Shown here in pieces: positions 7,031 to 10,006 of a DNA stretch of 10,006 nucleotides. The position numbers and the translations under genes were made by a program. Source of the stretch: Betaproteobacteria bacterium UBA7395 (GTDB taxonomy: Bacteria > Pseudomonadota > Gammaproteobacteria > Burkholderiales > Rhodocyclaceae); assembly GCA_002470165.1 (NCBI GenBank), contig DKNF01000171.1, positions 1 through 10,006 of the forward strand, read 5' to 3'. The notes beneath the pieces were generated by a model. That model worked only from the letters and a program-made list of their open reading frames with translations. It had not been told where the DNA came from and ran no database searches. How positions within the stretch are numbered: the first letter of the stretch is position 1; each line of letters begins with the position of its first letter.

Positions 7031-8167
7031 ATGTCCCTTCGCCAGTCGTTCCTCTTCCTGTTTGCCCTGTTCCTGTCGTTTTCCGCCCTCGCCCAGCAAC
7101 GCCCCGTACCGCCCGTGCTGGCGGCCAAGTCCTGGCTGCTGATCGAGATGTCCTCCGGCCAGGTGCTGGCCGCCGAACAGCCCGACCAACGCCTCGAACC
7201 GGCATCGCTGACCAAACTGATGACGGCCTACCTGACCTTCTCCGCCCTCCGCCAGCGGACGCTGACGCTCGACCAGCCGTTGCCGGTCTCCGAAAGGGCC
7301 TGGCGCATGGGCGGGTCGAAAATGTTCGTCAAGGTCGACACCCGGGTCAGCGTCGAGGACCTGATCAAGGGCATGATCGTCCAGTCCGGCAACGATGCCT
7401 GCATCGTCCTTGCCGAAGCGATTGCCGGCAGCGAGGAAAACTTTGCCCAGATGATGAACCGCGAGGCCCGCCGCCTAGGCATGACGCAGACCAATTTCCG
7501 CAACTCGACCGGCATGCCCGACCCCGAGCACTACACCACCGCCCGCGACCTGTCGATCCTGGCCACCGCGCTGATCAAGGAATTCCCCGAGGAATACCGC
7601 AAGTACTACTCGATGAAGGAATTTCGCTACGCCGACATCACCCAGCCGAACCGCAACCGCCTGCTGTGGAACGACCCTTCGGTCGACGGCATGAAGACCG
7701 GCCATACCGAGGCTGCCGGCTACTGCCTGGTGTCGTCGGCGATCCGCGACCAGCGCCGCCTGCTCGCCGTCGTCCTCGGCACCAACTCGGACGCCGCCCG
7801 CAGCAGCGAATCGCTGAAGCTGCTCAACTGGGGCTTCCTGTCGCACGACGCCGCCCTCCTCTACCGCAAGGACCAGAGCATTTCCTCGCTGCGCGCCTGG
7901 AAGGGCAGCAAGAACAAGGTCCAGGCCGGCTTCCCGAACGATTTCATCCTGGCTGTCCCCAAGGGCACGGCGAAGACACTGCAGGTCGAACTGGTCTCGC
8001 AACAGCCGTTGATGGCGCCGATCCAGCGCGGCCAGACGGTCGGCACGCTGAAGGTCAGCCTGGAAGGCAAGCCTTATGGCGAATATCCGATCCAGGCCCT
8101 TGAAAATGTCCCGGTCGCCGGCATATTCGGCAGAGCCATCGACGCCGTCAAACTCTGGTTCAACTGA
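7031..8167 (+). CDS. dacA: D-alanyl-D-alanine carboxypeptidase (PBP5/6 type)
   Basis: This low-molecular-mass penicillin-binding protein removes the terminal D-alanine from peptidoglycan pentapeptides in the periplasm, limiting cross-linking. The 378-residue product starts with a signal peptide (MSLRQSFLFLFALFLSFSALA, likely cut before QQ at 22). It has all three active-site motifs: SLTK (59-62, with nucleophile Ser59), SGN (119-121) and KTGH (222-225). Residues from about 285 form the beta-rich PBP5 C-terminal domain. The final stretch, VAGIFGRAIDAVKLWFN, is an amphipathic helix that would anchor it to the inner membrane. No Shine-Dalgarno precedes the ATG. It heads a compact operon; the aminotransferase gene starts four bases after its stop. 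The exact paralogue (dacA or dacC) cannot be fixed from sequence alone. Confidence 0.95.
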   Translation: MSLRQSFLFLFALFLSFSALAQQRPVPPVLAAKSWLLIEMSSGQVLAAEQPDQRLEPASLTKLMTAYLTFSALRQRTLTLDQPLPVSERAWRMGGSKMFVKVDTRVSVEDLIKGMIVQSGNDACIVLAEAIAGSEENFAQMMNREARRLGMTQTNFRNSTGMPDPEHYTTARDLSILATALIKEFPEEYRKYYSMKEFRYADITQPNRNRLLWNDPSVDGMKTGHTEAAGYCLVSSAIRDQRRLLAVVLGTNSDAARSSESLKLLNWGFLSHDAALLYRKDQSISSLRAWKGSKNKVQAGFPNDFILAVPKGTAKTLQVELVSQQPLMAPIQRGQTVGTLKVSLEGKPYGEYPIQALENVPVAGIFGRAIDAVKLWFN

Positions 8168-8171
8168 TCCC

Positions 8172-9047
8172 ATGACCCCATACGTTGCCGACCCCGTCTA
8201 TCTCAACGGAGACTTCCTGCCCCTGGCCGACGCCGGCATCTCGCCGCTCGACCGGGGCTTCCTGTACGGCGACGGTGTCTACGAGGTCATCCCGGTCTAT
8301 TCCCGCCGGGCTTTCCGCATCGACGAACACCTGGCTCGCCTGCAGGCGACGCTGGCCGGCATCCAGATGGGCAATCCGCTGTCGACCGAAGGCTGGAAAG
8401 CGGTGATCGCCAAGCTGATCGCTGCCGCCCCCTGGGACGATCAGTCGATCTACCTGCAGGTCACCCGCGGCGCCGACAACAAGCGCGACCACGCCTTCCC
8501 GCCGGCCAGCGTACCGCCGACTGCCTTCGCCTTTGCCTCGCCGCTGGTGACGACACCGGCCGACGTGCGCGCCCGCGGCGTTGCCGCGATCACCGTGCCC
8601 GACCTGCGCTGGAGCCGTTGCGACCTCAAGGTCATCTCGCTGCTGGCCAACGTGCTGGCCCGCCAGCAGGCGGTCGACCAGGGTTGCGCCGAAGCCCTGC
8701 TGATCCGCGACGGCTTCATGAAGGAAGGCGCGGCGTCGAACATCTTCATCGTCAAGGACGGCCTGCTGATCGCCCCGCCGAAGACGCAACTGATGCTGCC
8801 CGGCATCACCTACGACGTGATCCTCGAACTGGCGCAGCAGCACCAGCTGCCTCTGGAAGTGCGCGAAATCAGCGAAACGGAACTTCGCGCCGCCGACGAG
8901 GTCTGGATGACCTCGTCGACCAAGGAAGTGCTGGCGATCACCACGCTCGACGGCGAAGCTGTCGGCAACGGAAAACCCGGCCCGGTCGGCGAACGGATGT
9001 GGCAGTGGTATCAGGATTTCAAGAACACGGTAATGCGCAAAGGCTGA
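8172..9047 (+). CDS. dat: Class IV PLP aminotransferase, probably D-amino-acid transaminase
   Basis: The likely reaction is D-alanine + 2-oxoglutarate to pyruvate + D-glutamate in the cytosol, supplying or recycling D-amino acids for the cell wall. The 291-residue protein has the class IV layout: RGFLYGDGVYEV (28-39, with Tyr32), the PLP lysine Lys153 in CDLKVISLLANVLA, the cofactor-contacting Glu185 in KEGAASNIF, and TSSTKEV (247-253). The sequence RDH (105-107) after YLQVTRG resembles the Arg-x-His pair that holds the substrate carboxylate in Bacillus D-amino-acid transaminase. This favours Dat over branched-chain (IlvE) or aminodeoxychorismate lyase activity. The chosen ATG lies four bases after the dacA stop; an in-frame earlier ATG would overlap dacA by about 90 bases and is rejected. 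The dacA neighbourhood supports a D-alanine role. Confidence 0.87.
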   Translation: MTPYVADPVYLNGDFLPLADAGISPLDRGFLYGDGVYEVIPVYSRRAFRIDEHLARLQATLAGIQMGNPLSTEGWKAVIAKLIAAAPWDDQSIYLQVTRGADNKRDHAFPPASVPPTAFAFASPLVTTPADVRARGVAAITVPDLRWSRCDLKVISLLANVLARQQAVDQGCAEALLIRDGFMKEGAASNIFIVKDGLLIAPPKTQLMLPGITYDVILELAQQHQLPLEVREISETELRAADEVWMTSSTKEVLAITTLDGEAVGNGKPGPVGERMWQWYQDFKNTVMRKG

Positions 9048-9048
9048 G

Positions 9049-9318
9049 ATGGCTTCGTACAAGGACACCCTCCTCGAATTTCCCTGCGACTTTCCCCTGA
9101 AGATCATGGGCAAGGCGCACGACGAACTCGCCCAGGCGGTGCTGACCATCGTCACCCGGCACGCCCCCGATTTCGACGGCGCGACGATGGAAATGCGTGC
9201 CAGCTCCGGCGGCAACTACCTGAGCCTGACCTGCACCGTGGTCGCCACCTCGAAACCGCAACTCGACGCGCTGTACATGGACCTGACCGCGCATCCGCTG
9301 GTGAAGGTCGTCCTCTAA
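9049..9318 (+). CDS. ybeD: YbeD/DUF493 family protein
   Basis: This 89-residue protein is full length for the YbeD family (87 residues in E. coli). Family traits are [14 protein letters not shown] (8-21), a central [12 protein letters not shown] (31-42) and the closing [12 protein letters not shown]. The fold is a small ferredoxin-like alpha/beta domain similar to the regulatory ACT domain; its biochemical function is not established. It is nearly always found between dacA and lipB in proteobacteria, as here. It starts one base after the aminotransferase stop, with AAGG as the likely ribosome site inside the previous gene, so translation may be coupled. Confidence 0.95.
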   Translation: MASYKDTLLEFPCDFPLKIMGKAHDELAQAVLTIVTRHAPDFDGATMEMRASSGGNYLSLTCTVVATSKPQLDALYMDLTAHPLVKVVL

Positions 9319-9319
9319 G

Positions 9320-9937
9320 GTGAATCCGCTCGTCAAACGCCTGGGCCGGGTCGACTACGCGCCGACCTACCAGGCCATGCTCGATTTCACCGCCGCCCGG
9401 ACGGCCGAAACGCCGGACGAGTTGTGGATCGTCGAGCACCCGCCGGTCTATACCCTCGGCCAGGCCGGCAAACCCGAACACATCCTGCGCGACGTCGGCA
9501 TCCCCACCGTCAAGATCGACCGCGGCGGCCAGGTCACCTACCACGGCCCCGGCCAAGTGGTGATCTACCTGCTGCTCGACCTCTCTCGGCTGAAGATCAA
9601 GGTGCGCGAGCTGGTCACCGCCATCGAGCAGGCGGTCATCGACCTGCTCGCCGCTCACGGCGTCACTGCCGAACGCCGCGACGGCGCCCCCGGCGTCTAT
9701 GTCGGCCCGGCCAAAGTGGCGGCGCTCGGCCTGCGCATCCGCAACGGCTGCTCCTACCACGGCGTCTCGCTGAACGTGGACATGGACCTGTCGCCGTTCG
9801 AAGCGATCAACCCCTGCGGCTATCCCGGCCTGCAGGTGATCCAGACCAAGGATCTGGGCATTCCGCTCACCGTTCACGAGGCGGGCGAGCAACTCTCGCA
9901 GCAACTGCTGCAGCAACTGGACAAACAACATGGCTGA
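9320..9937 (+). CDS. lipB: Octanoyl-[acyl-carrier-protein]:protein N-octanoyltransferase
   Basis: LipB moves octanoate from acyl-carrier protein to the lipoyl domains of 2-oxoacid dehydrogenases and GcvH, the first step of lipoate synthesis. The protein has 205 residues, a normal length. Key sites are the signature [12 protein letters not shown] (68-79, with His75), Lys132 in [12 protein letters not shown] and the thioester-forming Cys166 in [23 protein letters not shown] (137-152) is also typical. It starts with GTG, one base after the ybeD stop; no ATG nearby would give a complete N-terminus. Its last eight bases overlap lipA, which uses the octanoylated product, so the two steps are probably translated together. 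Confidence 0.97.
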   Translation: MNPLVKRLGRVDYAPTYQAMLDFTAARTAETPDELWIVEHPPVYTLGQAGKPEHILRDVGIPTVKIDRGGQVTYHGPGQVVIYLLLDLSRLKIKVRELVTAIEQAVIDLLAAHGVTAERRDGAPGVYVGPAKVAALGLRIRNGCSYHGVSLNVDMDLSPFEAINPCGYPGLQVIQTKDLGIPLTVHEAGEQLSQQLLQQLDKQHG

Positions 9938-10006
9938 AACCAAGCAAAAAGGCGTCAAGCAAAAGGGCGAACTGAAGACCGCACGCATCCCGATCAAGAT
10001 CGTCCC
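9930..10006 (+). CDS. lipA: Lipoyl synthase, first 25 codons (cut by window edge)
   Basis: LipA is a radical-SAM enzyme that inserts two sulfurs into protein-bound octanoate to make lipoyl groups. Only [20 protein letters not shown] and the following PIKIVP are present. The Fe-S cysteines lie beyond the window. The assignment rests on the N-terminus (basic region, then RIPIKIVP as in proteobacterial LipA) and on the position directly after lipB. The ATG lies inside the end of lipB, overlapping it by eight bases. Confidence 0.88.
   Translation, partial: MAETKQKGVKQKGELKTARIPIKIV

Noticed and set aside
8076..9047. Longer aminotransferase start inside dacA
   Set aside because: It would overlap dacA by about 90 bases. 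The ATG at 8172 lies four bases after the dacA stop and gives a normal-length class IV enzyme.

Overview
The window is a GC-rich, ordinary-looking stretch of chromosome. It best fits a betaproteobacterium, probably of the Rhodocyclales (Dechloromonas/Azospira-like). This rests on gene content and protein style (a tRNA-Tyr/Gly/Thr-tuf cluster, a small periplasmic cytochrome c, and a dacA-aminotransferase-ybeD-lipB-lipA cluster); no database search was possible. I see no insertion sequence, phage gene, CRISPR array or clear sign of recent transfer.

Left part (1-1022, all minus strand): transcription runs leftwards from a near-consensus promoter at 414-442 through tRNA-Tyr(GTA), tRNA-Gly(TCC) and tRNA-Thr(GGT) into tuf (EF-Tu), of which only the first 14 codons are present. 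Just upstream is a small class I cytochrome c gene (510-818) that ends in a strong intrinsic terminator (464-492), so the two units are insulated. ilvD (1023-2879, minus) follows about 200 bases further on.

Middle part: ilvD and lgt diverge across an 88-base gap holding overlapping -10-like elements. Rightwards run lgt (lipoprotein diacylglyceryl transferase), a VOC-fold protein and a 253-residue uncharacterised protein. The C-terminal part of that protein looks like an Hpt (histidine phosphotransfer) domain that lacks its histidine. The run meets the leftward htpX gene at a hairpin terminator (5066-5093).

Right part: htpX (membrane zinc protease) diverges from a NhaR-like LysR regulator across 102 bases that contain a perfect 12-bp inverted repeat with A7/T7 tracts. 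After it comes a tightly packed rightward operon: dacA-type D,D-carboxypeptidase, class IV (probably D-amino-acid) aminotransferase, ybeD, lipB and the start of lipA. Gaps inside it are 4, 1 and 1 bases, then an 8-base overlap. It links D-alanine release and turnover in cell-wall metabolism with lipoate attachment and synthesis.

I find no clearly new multi-gene system. The points most worth a second look are the Hpt-like protein without a phospho-histidine, the inverted repeat between htpX and the regulator, and the VOC protein with an altered metal-site pattern.
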